64,000 nucleotides of DNA, from positions 1-64,000 of the forward strand of contig JAEXAX010000017.1 in NCBI GenBank assembly GCA_023458035.1. The letters are read 5' to 3'. Below the pieces are notes generated by a model that did no database searches, was not told where the DNA came from, and saw only the letters and a list, made by a program, of their open reading frames with translations. The stretch comes from Bacillota bacterium. GTDB lineage: Bacteria > Bacillota > Clostridia > Lachnospirales > Lachnospiraceae. Every line of letters begins with the position of its first letter. Position 1 is the first letter of the stretch. Made by a program: the position numbers and the translations under genes. Below are positions 26,621 to 37,892 of the stretch, in pieces.

Positions 26621-26650
26621 AAGAAGCTTACCGATCACAGTAAGCTTCTT
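26621..26650 (+). terminator. Hairpin between hup and rqcP, possible partial terminator
   Basis: Perfect 11-bp stem AAGAAGCTTAC / GTAAGCTTCTT with an 8-base loop, followed by CTACATTG rather than a run of T. It may attenuate or stabilise the hup transcript while letting some polymerase pass into rqcP, which has no clear promoter of its own. Confidence 0.5.
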
Positions 26651-26672
26651 CTACATTGAAAGAGGATGCGGC

Positions 26673-26915
26673 ATGAGGTTAGATAAATATTTAAAGATCA
26701 GCCGGCTGATCAAACGACGGACGATCGCCAATGAAGCCTGTGATGCCGGCCGGGTTTTGGTGAATGACAAGGTCTGCAAGGCATCCTATGATGTCAAGGT
26801 GGGAGATGTGATTCAGATCCGGTTTGGCAGCAAGGCTGTTTCTGTACGGGTATTGGAGATCAAAGAAACGATTCGGAAAGAGGAAGTCGATCAGTTATTT
26901 GAATATGTATCGTGA
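26673..26915 (+). CDS. rqcP: S4-domain ribosome quality control factor RqcP (YabO)
   Basis: An 80-residue S4 RNA-binding protein: MRLDKYLKISRLIKRRTIANEACDAGRVLVN carries the alpha-L motif. RqcP binds 50S subunits with nascent-chain tRNA and helps RqcH add alanine tails. ATG 26673 has GAGGAT upstream. Its place after hup and before a divIC-like gene is the usual Firmicutes order, except that yabP and yabQ are absent. Confidence 0.9.
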   Translation: MRLDKYLKISRLIKRRTIANEACDAGRVLVNDKVCKASYDVKVGDVIQIRFGSKAVSVRVLEIKETIRKEEVDQLFEYVS

Positions 26916-26933
26916 TCGGGCAAGGAGAAGGAT

Positions 26934-27239
26934 ATGAAGCAACGCAATCGAATCGAGCAGGCAGCTGCCAAAAAGAAGGTTTATATGTTCTTGGCGGGGG
27001 TTTGCGCGCTGTTGGTGATTGTGTCGGCCATATTTACGCTTCGGCAGAGGACGAAAAATCGGGAGCTGCAGCGCAAGCTGGCAGCCGTGGAGCGGCAGAT
27101 TGAGACCGAGGAGAACCGCAGCAAGGAGATCGAAAGACTGGCTGAATATATGAAATCCAAGGAATATGCCGAGCAGATTGCCAGAGAGGTATTGGGGCTG
27201 GTAAAGAAAAACGAAATCCTCTTTAAGAAGAAACGATAG
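26934..27239 (+). CDS. divIC: DivIC/FtsB-like septum formation initiator
   Basis: A 101-residue bitopic protein: a basic N-terminus (KQRNRIEQAAAKKK), one membrane helix (VYMFLAGVCALLVIVSAIF), then an extracellular coiled coil (RELQRKLAAVERQIETEENRSKEIERL) and the conserved YAEQIAREVLGLVKKNEILF end. This matches DivIC/FtsB, which acts with FtsL and DivIB in septal wall synthesis. CAAGGAGAAGG precedes the ATG. Between rqcP and tilS, as in relatives. Confidence 0.88.
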   Translation: MKQRNRIEQAAAKKKVYMFLAGVCALLVIVSAIFTLRQRTKNRELQRKLAAVERQIETEENRSKEIERLAEYMKSKEYAEQIAREVLGLVKKNEILFKKKR

Positions 27240-27259
27240 GAATCAATGAGGAAGTATCC

Positions 27260-28708
27260 ATGGAGCAGCGGGTTAGAGAATATATTGAAAGGCATCGCCT
27301 GATTACAGCGGGTGATGAAGTAATAGCAGGCATATCGGGAGGGCTTGACTCCATGTGTCTGCTATTTCTGCTCATAAAACTGGAAGCGAGCCTGGGCTTT
27401 CATCTGCAGGTGGTTCATGTACAGCATGGTATTCGGGCGGATCTGGGAGAGCATGACAGATGCTTTGTCGAGGCGATCTGTGAGCGTTTGGGACGTCGCT
27501 GTTATTCGGTCAAGCTGGATGTTCCGGCCTATGCCGCCGAGCAGGGAATAGGGCTTGAGGAGGCAGCCAGGATCCTGCGGTATCAGGTTTTTGACAGACT
27601 GGCGCTGAAGCTGGAGGCTGAGGGGAAGCCTGTCAAAGTTGCTGTCGGACATCATCGCAATGATCAGGCGGAAACCATGCTCTGGCATATGACCAGGGGA
27701 AGTTCACTGCGCGGGTTGGGCGGGATGCTGCCGCGCAATGAACGGTTGATTCGACCTCTGCTGGCGGTCAGCCGTGACGAATTACAGAGTTACGCGCTGC
27801 GGGAAGGAATAGACCATTGCGAGGATGAAAGCAATACAGCTTTGAATTTTACCAGAAATCGTATCCGGCAAGCGGTATTGCCTGAGTTGATTGATTTGAA
27901 CAGCGAGATGGTTGCCCACTTTTCACAGCTGGCGGAAGATGTGCAGGAGGTGGAAGCCTACTTAAACGAACAGGCTGCGACGTATCTGAAATCATGTACG
28001 GAGCCGGCAGGAGCTTTGGCGGGTGACAGACTGCTGCGTTTGCCGCCGCTGATGCAGCGCTTGGTGCTGATGCAGTGGCTGGATACCCGGCGCCTGCCGC
28101 GTAAAGATCTGCAAAGAAGCCATTTGCGGGCCTTGCTGGAGCTGTGCGGAAAACCGGGGCATGCTTCGGTGAATTTGCCGGGCGGTTGGAGAATAGAGAG
28201 TGCTTACGGTAGCCTACTGCCGCAGGCCAGCTCGGACTGGCAGATCAATGAGGGCGGTCGGGAGAGCGGCTGCGGGCGACTGCCGACCGATATCCGGCTG
28301 ATCAGGCCGGCCATCGGAGAGAGGCTGAGTTTTGAGTATGGCCACCATGTATTGGAGCTTGAAAGTCTGACGGCTAAGCAGTGGCAAAAGAACCAAGAAG
28401 CTGCTTCGGGAGAGGCTGATGAGCCTTGTCAGATTTATTTCGACTATGATAAAATAAAGGGCGATATGAGTCTTAGGCCTGCCAGGCCGGAAGACCGCAT
28501 CTATCTCGGAGAAAAAGCCGGACATAAGAGCTTCCGGCGGTTTACCATCGACGCCAAGATTCACTTGGAGGAGCGCAGACGCATACCGGCGGTGGCAGAT
28601 GACGAAGGCCTGCTTTGGCTGATCGGGTATCGCCGCAGCGGTCGGGCCTATGTTACAGAAGAAACCGGAATTGTAGGTGTTATGACCTATCGCTATAAGG
28701 AGGTTTAA
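27260..28708 (+). CDS. tilS: tRNA(Ile)-lysidine synthase
   Basis: A 482-residue ATP-dependent enzyme that changes the wobble C of the CAU tRNA-Ile to lysidine. The PP-loop ISGGLDSM is at residues 25-32, followed by HHRNDQAETMLWHMTRGSSLRGLGGM and the CEDESN motif. The C-terminal ~200 residues form the tRNA-binding TilS domains. It is followed after one base by hpt, as in most Firmicutes. Length is normal. Confidence 0.94.
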   Translation: MEQRVREYIERHRLITAGDEVIAGISGGLDSMCLLFLLIKLEASLGFHLQVVHVQHGIRADLGEHDRCFVEAICERLGRRCYSVKLDVPAYAAEQGIGLEEAARILRYQVFDRLALKLEAEGKPVKVAVGHHRNDQAETMLWHMTRGSSLRGLGGMLPRNERLIRPLLAVSRDELQSYALREGIDHCEDESNTALNFTRNRIRQAVLPELIDLNSEMVAHFSQLAEDVQEVEAYLNEQAATYLKSCTEPAGALAGDRLLRLPPLMQRLVLMQWLDTRRLPRKDLQRSHLRALLELCGKPGHASVNLPGGWRIESAYGSLLPQASSDWQINEGGRESGCGRLPTDIRLIRPAIGERLSFEYGHHVLELESLTAKQWQKNQEAASGEADEPCQIYFDYDKIKGDMSLRPARPEDRIYLGEKAGHKSFRRFTIDAKIHLEERRRIPAVADDEGLLWLIGYRRSGRAYVTEETGIVGVMTYRYKEV

Positions 28709-28709
28709 T

Positions 28710-29246
28710 ATGGGAGTTAAGATTCACGAGTTGTATTCCGAGGAAACCGTAAACAAGCGCGTTGAGGAATTGGGAGCGCAGATCAGCCGGGACTATGCCG
28801 GTAAACAGCTGCATTTAATCAGCGTTTTAAAGGGGGGCGTTTTTTTTGCCTGCGAGTTGGCCAAGCGGCTGACAATTCCGGTAACCATTGATTTTATGTG
28901 TATTTCCAGCTATGGCTCGGCCATGGAGTCCTCCGGAATTGTAAAGATTTTGAAGGATCTGGATGAACCGCTGGCCGGTCGTGATGTATTGATCGTGGAG
29001 GACATTATCGACTCCGGAAATACGCTGGCTCATTTAAAGGGCTTGCTGAGCCAAAGGGAGCCGGCCTCATTAAAGATTTGCACCCTGCTGGATAAGCCGG
29101 AGCGTCGTGATCCGGCCATCACCCTGAAGGTGGACTATGTCGGCTTTGAAATTCCGGATCATTTTGTGGTAGGCTATGGCCTGGATTACGCACAAAATTA
29201 TCGCAATCTGCCATATATCGGCATCGTGGAACTGACAGAGGAGTAG
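28710..29246 (+). CDS. hpt: Hypoxanthine phosphoribosyltransferase
   Basis: A 178-residue type I phosphoribosyltransferase for purine salvage. The PRPP motif VLIVEDIIDSGNTL is at about residues 92-105, the LKGGVFFACELAKRL loop near 40, and the VGFEIPDHFVVGYGLDYAQNYRNLPYIG end is typical of HPRT. AAGGAGGT overlaps the end of tilS. Located before ftsH, the conserved order. Confidence 0.95.
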   Translation: MGVKIHELYSEETVNKRVEELGAQISRDYAGKQLHLISVLKGGVFFACELAKRLTIPVTIDFMCISSYGSAMESSGIVKILKDLDEPLAGRDVLIVEDIIDSGNTLAHLKGLLSQREPASLKICTLLDKPERRDPAITLKVDYVGFEIPDHFVVGYGLDYAQNYRNLPYIGIVELTEE

Positions 29247-29254
29247 GAGGAAGA

Positions 29255-31114
29255 GTGAAAAAACAAAGAAATCCGTGGCTGTTCATGGGAATTTTGATGC
29301 TGATTCTGTTTTTCTATTATCTGTGGGCAGAGCAGCGACTCGGCACCAGCAGTTATACAGTTACACAGTTTTATCAAGAGTTGTCCAAGGATAATGTGAA
29401 GCAGGTAGAGATCTTTCCGGATGCCGGCGGCAGCGGTCGGATCAAGATGCAGTTGAAGGATGGACGGACAGTTAAATTTAATACCACCAAGGCTCAGCAG
29501 ATCGAAGGCGCGGTGAATGACAGCATTTCAGGCTCGAAAAACCAAAAGGTCGAGCTGATCATGCATGAGATCTCATCGGGACCGTCAACGGCCGAGGTGA
29601 TTTCGTGGATCGCCACCGGTATGGGGCTCGGCTTGGTTATCATGATGCTGGTGATGTTGTTCAGTCGTCGTAATCAGGGTATGGGAGATGGCGGCGTCGG
29701 GCCGGCGCAGTTTGGTAAAAGCCGGGCCAGATTAACGCAGCCGGGAGCGCCGACCGTGACCTTTGCCGATGTGGCCGGGCTGACGGAAGAAAAAGAAGAG
29801 CTTGAAGAGATCGTTGATTTCCTGAAGGACGGACAGAAATATCGGAATTTGGGAGCCCGTATTCCGAAGGGTGTGATGCTGGTGGGGCCGCCGGGAACCG
29901 GTAAGACCCTGCTGGCCAAAGCGACTGCCGGAGAAGCAGGCGTTCCATTCTTTTCGATTTCCGGTTCCGATTTTGTGGAGATGTTTGTCGGTGTCGGAGC
30001 ATCGAGGGTGCGCGACCTGTTTGCGGATGCCAAAAAGCATGCCCCTTGTATCATTTTCATTGATGAGATTGACGCTGTTGCCAGAAAACGCGGCAGCGGT
30101 CTGGGCGGCGGTCATGATGAGCGAGAGCAGACCTTAAATCAGCTTCTGGTTGAGATGGACGGTTTTACCGCTAACCAGGGCATTATTGTGATGGCTGCCA
30201 CCAATCGGGTGGATATCCTGGATCCGGCTATTTTACGACCGGGTCGTTTTGACAGACGGGTCGGCATCGGCCGGCCGGATGTGCGTGGACGTGAGGCTAT
30301 CCTGAAAGTACATGCCAGAAATAAGCCGCTCGGCATGGATGTGGACCTGCATGAAATTGCCAGAACGACAGCCGGCTTTACCGGCGCTGATTTGGAGAAT
30401 CTGATGAATGAGGCAGCCATTCTGGCCGCCAAGGAGCAGAGAGCATATCTGATCCAGGCTGACATCAGACAGAGCTTTGTTAAGGTCGGTATCGGAGCCG
30501 AGAAAAAGAGTAAGCTTATTTCGGATAAAGAAAAGAAGATTACCGCCTATCACGAAGCCGGACATGCGATTCTCTTCCATGTTCTGCCGGAGGTGGGGCC
30601 GGTTCATACCATTTCGATTATTCCGACCGGTATGGGGGCGGCCGGTTATACCATGCCGTTACCGGGTGAAGATGAAATGTTTAAAACAAAGTCACAGCTG
30701 TTGGCAGATATCATGGTGGGCTTCGGCGGACGTATCGCTGAAGATCTGATTTTCCATGATGTGACGACAGGAGCTTCGCAGGATATTAAGCAGACGACAG
30801 CCGTCGCCAGAAAGATGGTCACAGTCTACGGTATGTCCGATAAGCTTGGTATGCAGCATTTGGCGGCAGATGAAGAAGAGGTCTTTATCGGCCGGGATCT
30901 GGCTCATACCAAGTCGATCAGCGAGACAACGGCGGCGGCTGTGGACGCCGAAGTAAAGGCCATCCTGGATGACTGCTATAAACGGGCTCAGGAGATCTTG
31001 GAGGCACATCGGCCGGTGCTGGATGCCTGCGCCGCTTATTTGCTGGAGCATGAGAAGATGCATAGGGAGGCATTTGAACAACTGTTTGACGAACAGGCTC
31101 TGGCACAAGCATGA
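29255..31114 (+). CDS. ftsH: ATP-dependent zinc metalloprotease FtsH
   Basis: A 619-residue membrane protease. Two membrane helices (near 10-27 and 120-138) flank an extracytoplasmic domain. The AAA+ module has Walker A GPPGTGKT at 211-218, [15 protein letters not shown] and the second region of homology [18 protein letters not shown]. The zinc site HEAGH is at 433-437. GTG start with GGAGGA upstream. It degrades misfolded and regulatory proteins. Normal length; the C-terminal tail is short. Confidence 0.96.
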   Translation: MKKQRNPWLFMGILMLILFFYYLWAEQRLGTSSYTVTQFYQELSKDNVKQVEIFPDAGGSGRIKMQLKDGRTVKFNTTKAQQIEGAVNDSISGSKNQKVELIMHEISSGPSTAEVISWIATGMGLGLVIMMLVMLFSRRNQGMGDGGVGPAQFGKSRARLTQPGAPTVTFADVAGLTEEKEELEEIVDFLKDGQKYRNLGARIPKGVMLVGPPGTGKTLLAKATAGEAGVPFFSISGSDFVEMFVGVGASRVRDLFADAKKHAPCIIFIDEIDAVARKRGSGLGGGHDEREQTLNQLLVEMDGFTANQGIIVMAATNRVDILDPAILRPGRFDRRVGIGRPDVRGREAILKVHARNKPLGMDVDLHEIARTTAGFTGADLENLMNEAAILAAKEQRAYLIQADIRQSFVKVGIGAEKKSKLISDKEKKITAYHEAGHAILFHVLPEVGPVHTISIIPTGMGAAGYTMPLPGEDEMFKTKSQLLADIMVGFGGRIAEDLIFHDVTTGASQDIKQTTAVARKMVTVYGMSDKLGMQHLAADEEEVFIGRDLAHTKSISETTAAAVDAEVKAILDDCYKRAQEILEAHRPVLDACAAYLLEHEKMHREAFEQLFDEQALAQA

Positions 31115-31145
31115 AAAAGAATCATTAGTTAGGAGTACTTATTAT

Positions 31146-33730
<2,585 letters not shown>

Positions 33731-33761
33731 TGAAACCCATAAAAATAATGAGGTATTTATC

Positions 33762-33863
33762 ATGGCAAAACAAACCGGAGTACATAGCGCAACATCTTTT
33801 TATTACTTTGGTTTCCAGGGCTTTTATTTTAAGGGTGCTGGCTTTTTTTGCTACGATAAATAA
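33762..33863 (+). CDS. Phe/Tyr-rich leader peptide of the aromatic operon
   Basis: A 33-codon ORF with GAGGT seven bases before its ATG. Residues 13-31 read FYYFGFQGFYFKGAGFFCY, so the peptide has seven Phe and four Tyr, nearly all in this stretch. No signal peptide logic fits. A strong terminator follows 40 bases after the stop, then pheA and the aro genes. This is the classical layout of ribosome-mediated attenuation: stalling at Phe or Tyr codons would prevent the terminator from forming. The peptide and terminator are seen directly; the mechanism is inferred from known phe/trp leaders. Confidence 0.85.
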   Translation: MAKQTGVHSATSFYYFGFQGFYFKGAGFFCYDK

Positions 33864-33871
33864 ACGAAGGA

Positions 33872-33903
33872 CCACTGCCGCGGGCAGAAAGTAGGATGAG
33901 TGG
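33872..33903 (+). promoter_or_regulatory. Pause-type hairpin between leader peptide and terminator
   Basis: CCACT (33872-33876) can pair with AGTGG (33899-33903); alternatively CTGCC (33875-33879) pairs with GGCAG (33883-33887) around a GCG loop. Both lie between the leader stop and the terminator. They are candidates for the pause or competing structure that attenuation needs; pairing was judged by eye. Confidence 0.4.
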
Positions 33904-33938
33904 AAGCCGATGTTTGCGTAGCAAGCATCGGCTTTTTT
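33904..33938 (+). terminator. Attenuator terminator of the aromatic operon
   Basis: A 14-bp stem (33904-33917 with 33921-33934, one G-U pair) with a GTA loop, followed by TTTT directly after the stem, six T in all. It is a complete intrinsic terminator placed between the leader peptide and pheA, so read-through must be regulated for the operon to be expressed. Confidence 0.85.
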
Positions 33939-34023
33939 GATAACCTGAAATGGAGCAACAGAAATGGACAGCTGATTACGGGAACAGACAGGGAATGTAA
34001 TCATTGTAGTCACGGAAAGGAAA

Positions 34024-34926
34024 ATGATGGAAGCAGCGATACAGCATGATTTGGAAACTGCCCGTCGGATGGTGACGGCGCCGACATTAACAAATTGGCC
34101 AAAGCAGGCCATGGTGGCCTGCCAGGGGGTGCCGGGAGCGTACTCGCAGCTGGCCGCCGCTGCCTTATTTGAACAGCCGGAGCTGACATTTTATCCGGAG
34201 TTTGAAGCTGTGTTTACAGCTATTGAGGAGGGCCGTTGCCGTTACGGCGTGCTGCCGATCGAAAACAGCACGGCCGGTTCGGTCAACCGAATCTATGATC
34301 TGATGCAGCGATACCATTGCTACATCGTGCGAAGCCGACGTCAGCGGATCTGCCATCAGCTGCTGGTCAAACCGGGCGTGAGGGCAGAGCAGATCAAGGC
34401 GGTCTACTCCCATGAACAGGCGGTTCAGCAATGCAGCCGCCTGTTAAAGGAGTTGGGCGTCACGGTTCACATCGTGGCCAATACGGCGGTGGCGGCCAAT
34501 ATGGTGGCCGGCAGTGACAGGGTGGATGTAGCGGCCATCGCTTCAAAGGCCTGCTGTCAGCTTTACGGCCTGGAGGCTGTAATGACGGATATCCAAGATC
34601 AGCCCAATAACTTTACCCGCTTTATCTGTATTACCAAGGAACCGATGATTTACAGCGGAGCCAGCCGCAGCAGCCTGATGGTGGCCTTACGACATGAAAG
34701 CGGCAGTCTTTACCGTTTTTTAGGATTGCTGTACAAACATCGGTGTAACCTGATGAAACTCGAGAGTCGGCCGATCCCGGGGCGTGAATTTGAGTTTATG
34801 TTTTATTTTGATTTTGAAGGTCCGCTGGGAGAACCGCTGGCCGGACTATTGGAGGAGATCGAGGAGGGCAGCGAATGCTGGACCTATCTGGGCAGTTATG
34901 AAGAGATGAAGGGAGAAGAAGGATGA
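34024..34926 (+). CDS. pheA: Prephenate dehydratase
   Basis: A 300-residue enzyme that converts prephenate to phenylpyruvate. The dehydratase domain starts at about residue 30 (ACQGVPGAYSQLAA), with YGVLPIENSTAGSV and the catalytic-site stretch NNFTRFICI. A C-terminal ACT domain (LRHESGSLYRFLGLLYKHRCNLMKLESRP) with the ESRP motif binds Phe for feedback. The 29 residues in front are too short for a chorismate mutase domain. Its stop overlaps the aroF start (ATGA). Confidence 0.93.
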   Translation: MMEAAIQHDLETARRMVTAPTLTNWPKQAMVACQGVPGAYSQLAAAALFEQPELTFYPEFEAVFTAIEEGRCRYGVLPIENSTAGSVNRIYDLMQRYHCYIVRSRRQRICHQLLVKPGVRAEQIKAVYSHEQAVQQCSRLLKELGVTVHIVANTAVAANMVAGSDRVDVAAIASKACCQLYGLEAVMTDIQDQPNNFTRFICITKEPMIYSGASRSSLMVALRHESGSLYRFLGLLYKHRCNLMKLESRPIPGREFEFMFYFDFEGPLGEPLAGLLEEIEEGSECWTYLGSYEEMKGEEG

Positions 34927-35927
34927 TCGTCGTATTAAGAAGGGGAGCAGGACAGGAGCAAAAAGAGCGCTTGATCTCATGGCTGACCGCTCAGGGGCTT
35001 CGGGTCAGCGAGACTGTCGGAGAGTTTCAATCGATCCTTGGGCTGATCGGAGATGTATCGGCCTTGAATCAGGATCAGATCGAAGAGATGGATATGGTAG
35101 AAAGTGTTAAGCGCATCAGTGAACCATATAAGAAGGCAAATCGCCTCTTCCATCCGTTGGACAGCGAGATTTGGGTTGGAGATACGGTAATCGGCGGAGC
35201 CGAACCGGTCCTGATCGCCGGCCCCTGTTCGGTTGAATCCGCCGAACAGATTCTGGAAGTGGCCGGAGCGGTCAAGGCAGCCGGAGCTAAGTGGCTGCGC
35301 GGCGGTGCCTTTAAGCCCCGGACCTCTCCCTACGATTTTCAAGGGATGCGAGCCGAAGGCATTGAGTTGTTATTGGAGGCGAAAAAAGAAACCGGTATGC
35401 CGATCGTTACCGAGATCATGAATGCCAATCACCTGCCTTTATTTGAGGATGTGGATGTGATTCAGGTCGGTGCCAGAAACATGCAGAATTTTGAGTTATT
35501 AAAGGAGCTTGGAATGACCCGCAAGCCGATCCTCTTAAAAAGAGGTCTGGCCAATACCTTGAAGGAATTTTTGATGAGTGCCGAATACATCATGGCCGGT
35601 GGAAATGAAAATGTGATCCTTTGCGAGCGTGGTATCCGTACATTTGAGACGGCTACCAGAAACACTTTGGATCTGTCGGCAGTGCCGATGCTCAGAGAGA
35701 TGACGCACCTGCCGATCGTGGTTGATCCGAGCCACGCGACCGGTATATCCCGGATGGTTGAACCGATGGCGATGGCGGCGGCTGCCGTTGGTGCAGATGG
35801 CATCATGATCGAGGTGCATAACGATCCGAAGCTGGCACTCTGTGACGGTCCGCAGTCCTTGACACCGGATCAGTTCAGCCGGGTAGCCAAGAAGGTGAAG
35901 CAGATCTGGCAGGTGAGCCGATGCTAG
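34923..35927 (+). CDS. aroF: DAHP synthase, type I-beta with regulatory N-domain
   Basis: A 334-residue enzyme for the first shikimate step, condensing phosphoenolpyruvate and erythrose-4-phosphate. Residues 1-70 form a ferredoxin-like regulatory domain as in Thermotoga DAHP synthase, through which Phe/Tyr inhibit. The barrel follows: IAGPCSVES, GGAFKPRTSPYDFQG, QVGARNMQNFELL, LLKRG, ERGIRTFE and VDPSHATG. There is no fused chorismate mutase. It overlaps pheA and tyrA. Confidence 0.94.
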   Translation: MIVVLRRGAGQEQKERLISWLTAQGLRVSETVGEFQSILGLIGDVSALNQDQIEEMDMVESVKRISEPYKKANRLFHPLDSEIWVGDTVIGGAEPVLIAGPCSVESAEQILEVAGAVKAAGAKWLRGGAFKPRTSPYDFQGMRAEGIELLLEAKKETGMPIVTEIMNANHLPLFEDVDVIQVGARNMQNFELLKELGMTRKPILLKRGLANTLKEFLMSAEYIMAGGNENVILCERGIRTFETATRNTLDLSAVPMLREMTHLPIVVDPSHATGISRMVEPMAMAAAAVGADGIMIEVHNDPKLALCDGPQSLTPDQFSRVAKKVKQIWQVSRC

Positions 35928-36835
35928 GACGGGTGCCGGATGCGGCGGGTTCAGAAAGGATACCGTTCGGTCAGAGAAGGCCGGTCATCGGCGTGGTCGG
36001 GCTTGGGCTGATCGGGGGATCGCTGGCAGCGGCTTATCAAGACAGCGGCTGGTGTATCCTCGGACTGGATACAGATGAAGCCGTTTTACAGGAGGCCATA
36101 GATAGCGGAGATATTGAGGATCGATTGAGCGTCGAACGGATGGCGGACTGCGATCTGATCTGGATCGCTCTTTATCCGCAGGCGGTAATTGATTTTGTGC
36201 AGAAACATCTGGCGGATATCGGTTCGGATACCCTGGTGGTTGACTGTTGCGGGGTCAAACAAAATATTATGAAGACATGTCAGCCGCCTGCCCTGGCTGC
36301 CGGACGAATCTTCATCGGCGGCCATCCGATGGCCGGTCGGCATTTTTCCGGCTTTCACCATCGACGGGCCGATCTGTTTAAAGGCGCTTCCATGATTTTG
36401 GTTACCGGAGAGCAGCCCTATCCGCCGGAGCTGCGTTCAAGATTGGAGAGCCTGCTGCAGCCGGCAGGCTTCGGCACTCTGGTATATACCGATGCCGCCA
36501 AGCATGATGCCATAATCGCCTTTACCTCTCAGCTGGCCCACATAGTATCAAATGCTTATGTGAAAAGTCCGACAGCACTTGAACATACCGGTTATTCGGC
36601 CGGCAGCTATCGTGATTTGACTCGGGTGGCTTGGCTCAATGAGGATATGTGGACGCTTTTGTTTATGGAAAACCGAGAGGCCCTATTGACAGAGCTTCAT
36701 TACCTGACCGAATCCTTGCAGGCATATGAAAGGGCCCTGCGGGAGCAGGATGCCGTGACTCTGCGGCAGTTGCTGGCAGAAGGCAAGCAGCGTAAAAAGG
36801 AGGTAGACGGAAATTATGATACAGATCGAGATTAA
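35921..36835 (+). CDS. tyrA: Prephenate dehydrogenase
   Basis: A 304-residue NAD-dependent enzyme making 4-hydroxyphenylpyruvate. The Rossmann motif GVVGLGLIGGSLAAAY lies at about 27-42, VVDCCGVKQNI and GGHPMAGRHFSGF follow, and a helical C-terminal domain holds the dimer. No ACT or chorismate mutase domain. The start overlaps aroF by 7 bases and the end overlaps aroB by 20 bases, so these genes are tightly coupled. Confidence 0.92.
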   Translation: MLGRVPDAAGSERIPFGQRRPVIGVVGLGLIGGSLAAAYQDSGWCILGLDTDEAVLQEAIDSGDIEDRLSVERMADCDLIWIALYPQAVIDFVQKHLADIGSDTLVVDCCGVKQNIMKTCQPPALAAGRIFIGGHPMAGRHFSGFHHRRADLFKGASMILVTGEQPYPPELRSRLESLLQPAGFGTLVYTDAAKHDAIIAFTSQLAHIVSNAYVKSPTALEHTGYSAGSYRDLTRVAWLNEDMWTLLFMENREALLTELHYLTESLQAYERALREQDAVTLRQLLAEGKQRKKEVDGNYDTDRD

Positions 36836-37892
36836 GGCATCCAGATGTTATGAGGTGTTGGTGGCGGCCGGATTATCGGACAGTTTAGGTACACTGTTGA
36901 AAGAACGGATCGGCGGAGAAAAGCTTCTGTTGGTTTCGGATGAAACGGTGTTTTCCTTGTATGGTCGGCAAATAACAGAGGTTTTGGAGAATAAAGGCTA
37001 TGTTGTCCGCAACTTTATAGTTCCGGTGGGAGAAACATCAAAAAGTATCGGAAAATATTGCGAGCTGGTGGAGATGATGGCGAACTGGCAGATGACCCGC
37101 AGTGATATAGCGCTGGCTCTTGGCGGCGGTGTGATCGGTGACCTGACCGGGTTTGCAGCTGCCTCTTATCTGCGCGGCATCCGTTTTGTGCAGCTGCCGA
37201 CCACGGTGCTGGCGATGGTTGATTCTTCGGTCGGCGGCAAGACGGCGGTGAATCTGACCATCGGAAAAAATCTGATGGGAGTCTTCTATCAGCCGCATCT
37301 GGTAGTGGTTGATCCGTCTTTGCTGCGGACTTTACCGAAGTCCGTCATGATAGACGGTTGTGCTGAGATCCTTAAATATGCTTTGCTCGACAAGCCTACA
37401 TTATTAGAAGCGGTACGGCACTGCTTCGGCGAGGGATATCAGGCAGAGAAGCAGGCGGCAGTTTGTGAGCTGATCGCTGACTGTATCCGCATCAAGCAGC
37501 GTTTTGTAGTCGATGATGAGTTTGACACCGGCAGTCGTCAGCAGTTAAATCTCGGCCATACCATCGGACACGCCATTGAAAGCTGCAGTAACTTTGCTGT
37601 CAGCCATGGTCGGGCGGTGGCCATCGGCATGAATTTGATGACCGGGATAGCTGGTCGGGCCGGTATCTGTGAGCCCTCTGTACTTCCGACTTTGCAGCGG
37701 GTCTGCCGGCAGCTTGGCCTGCCGACAGAAACGTGCTTTCGGGCTGATGAGTTGCTGCCCTATCTGTTATCTGATAAAAAACGCGGCGACACCGGGATCA
37801 CGGTGGTCTGGCCGAGTCGGCTTGGCAGATGTATTCTTCAGACTTTGACGATAGAAGAGTTTGAACGCCTGCTCAGAGAGGAGCTGGCATGA
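36816..37892 (+). CDS. aroB: 3-Dehydroquinate synthase
   Basis: A 358-residue NAD- and metal-dependent enzyme for step two of the shikimate pathway. Landmarks: GGGVIGDLTGFAAASYLRGI, PTTVLAMVDSSVGGKTAVN, the metal ligand stretch GCAEILKYALL and NLGHTIGHAIE. AAGGAGGT lies 12 bases before the ATG within tyrA. Length is typical. The stop overlaps the aroA start. Confidence 0.95.
   Translation: MIQIEIKASRCYEVLVAAGLSDSLGTLLKERIGGEKLLLVSDETVFSLYGRQITEVLENKGYVVRNFIVPVGETSKSIGKYCELVEMMANWQMTRSDIALALGGGVIGDLTGFAAASYLRGIRFVQLPTTVLAMVDSSVGGKTAVNLTIGKNLMGVFYQPHLVVVDPSLLRTLPKSVMIDGCAEILKYALLDKPTLLEAVRHCFGEGYQAEKQAAVCELIADCIRIKQRFVVDDEFDTGSRQQLNLGHTIGHAIESCSNFAVSHGRAVAIGMNLMTGIAGRAGICEPSVLPTLQRVCRQLGLPTETCFRADELLPYLLSDKKRGDTGITVVWPSRLGRCILQTLTIEEFERLLREELA

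Noticed and set aside
33864..33938. Possible T-box riboswitch before pheA
   Set aside because: No T-box consensus or stem I specifier loop is seen; the leader peptide with Phe/Tyr codons explains the terminator better.
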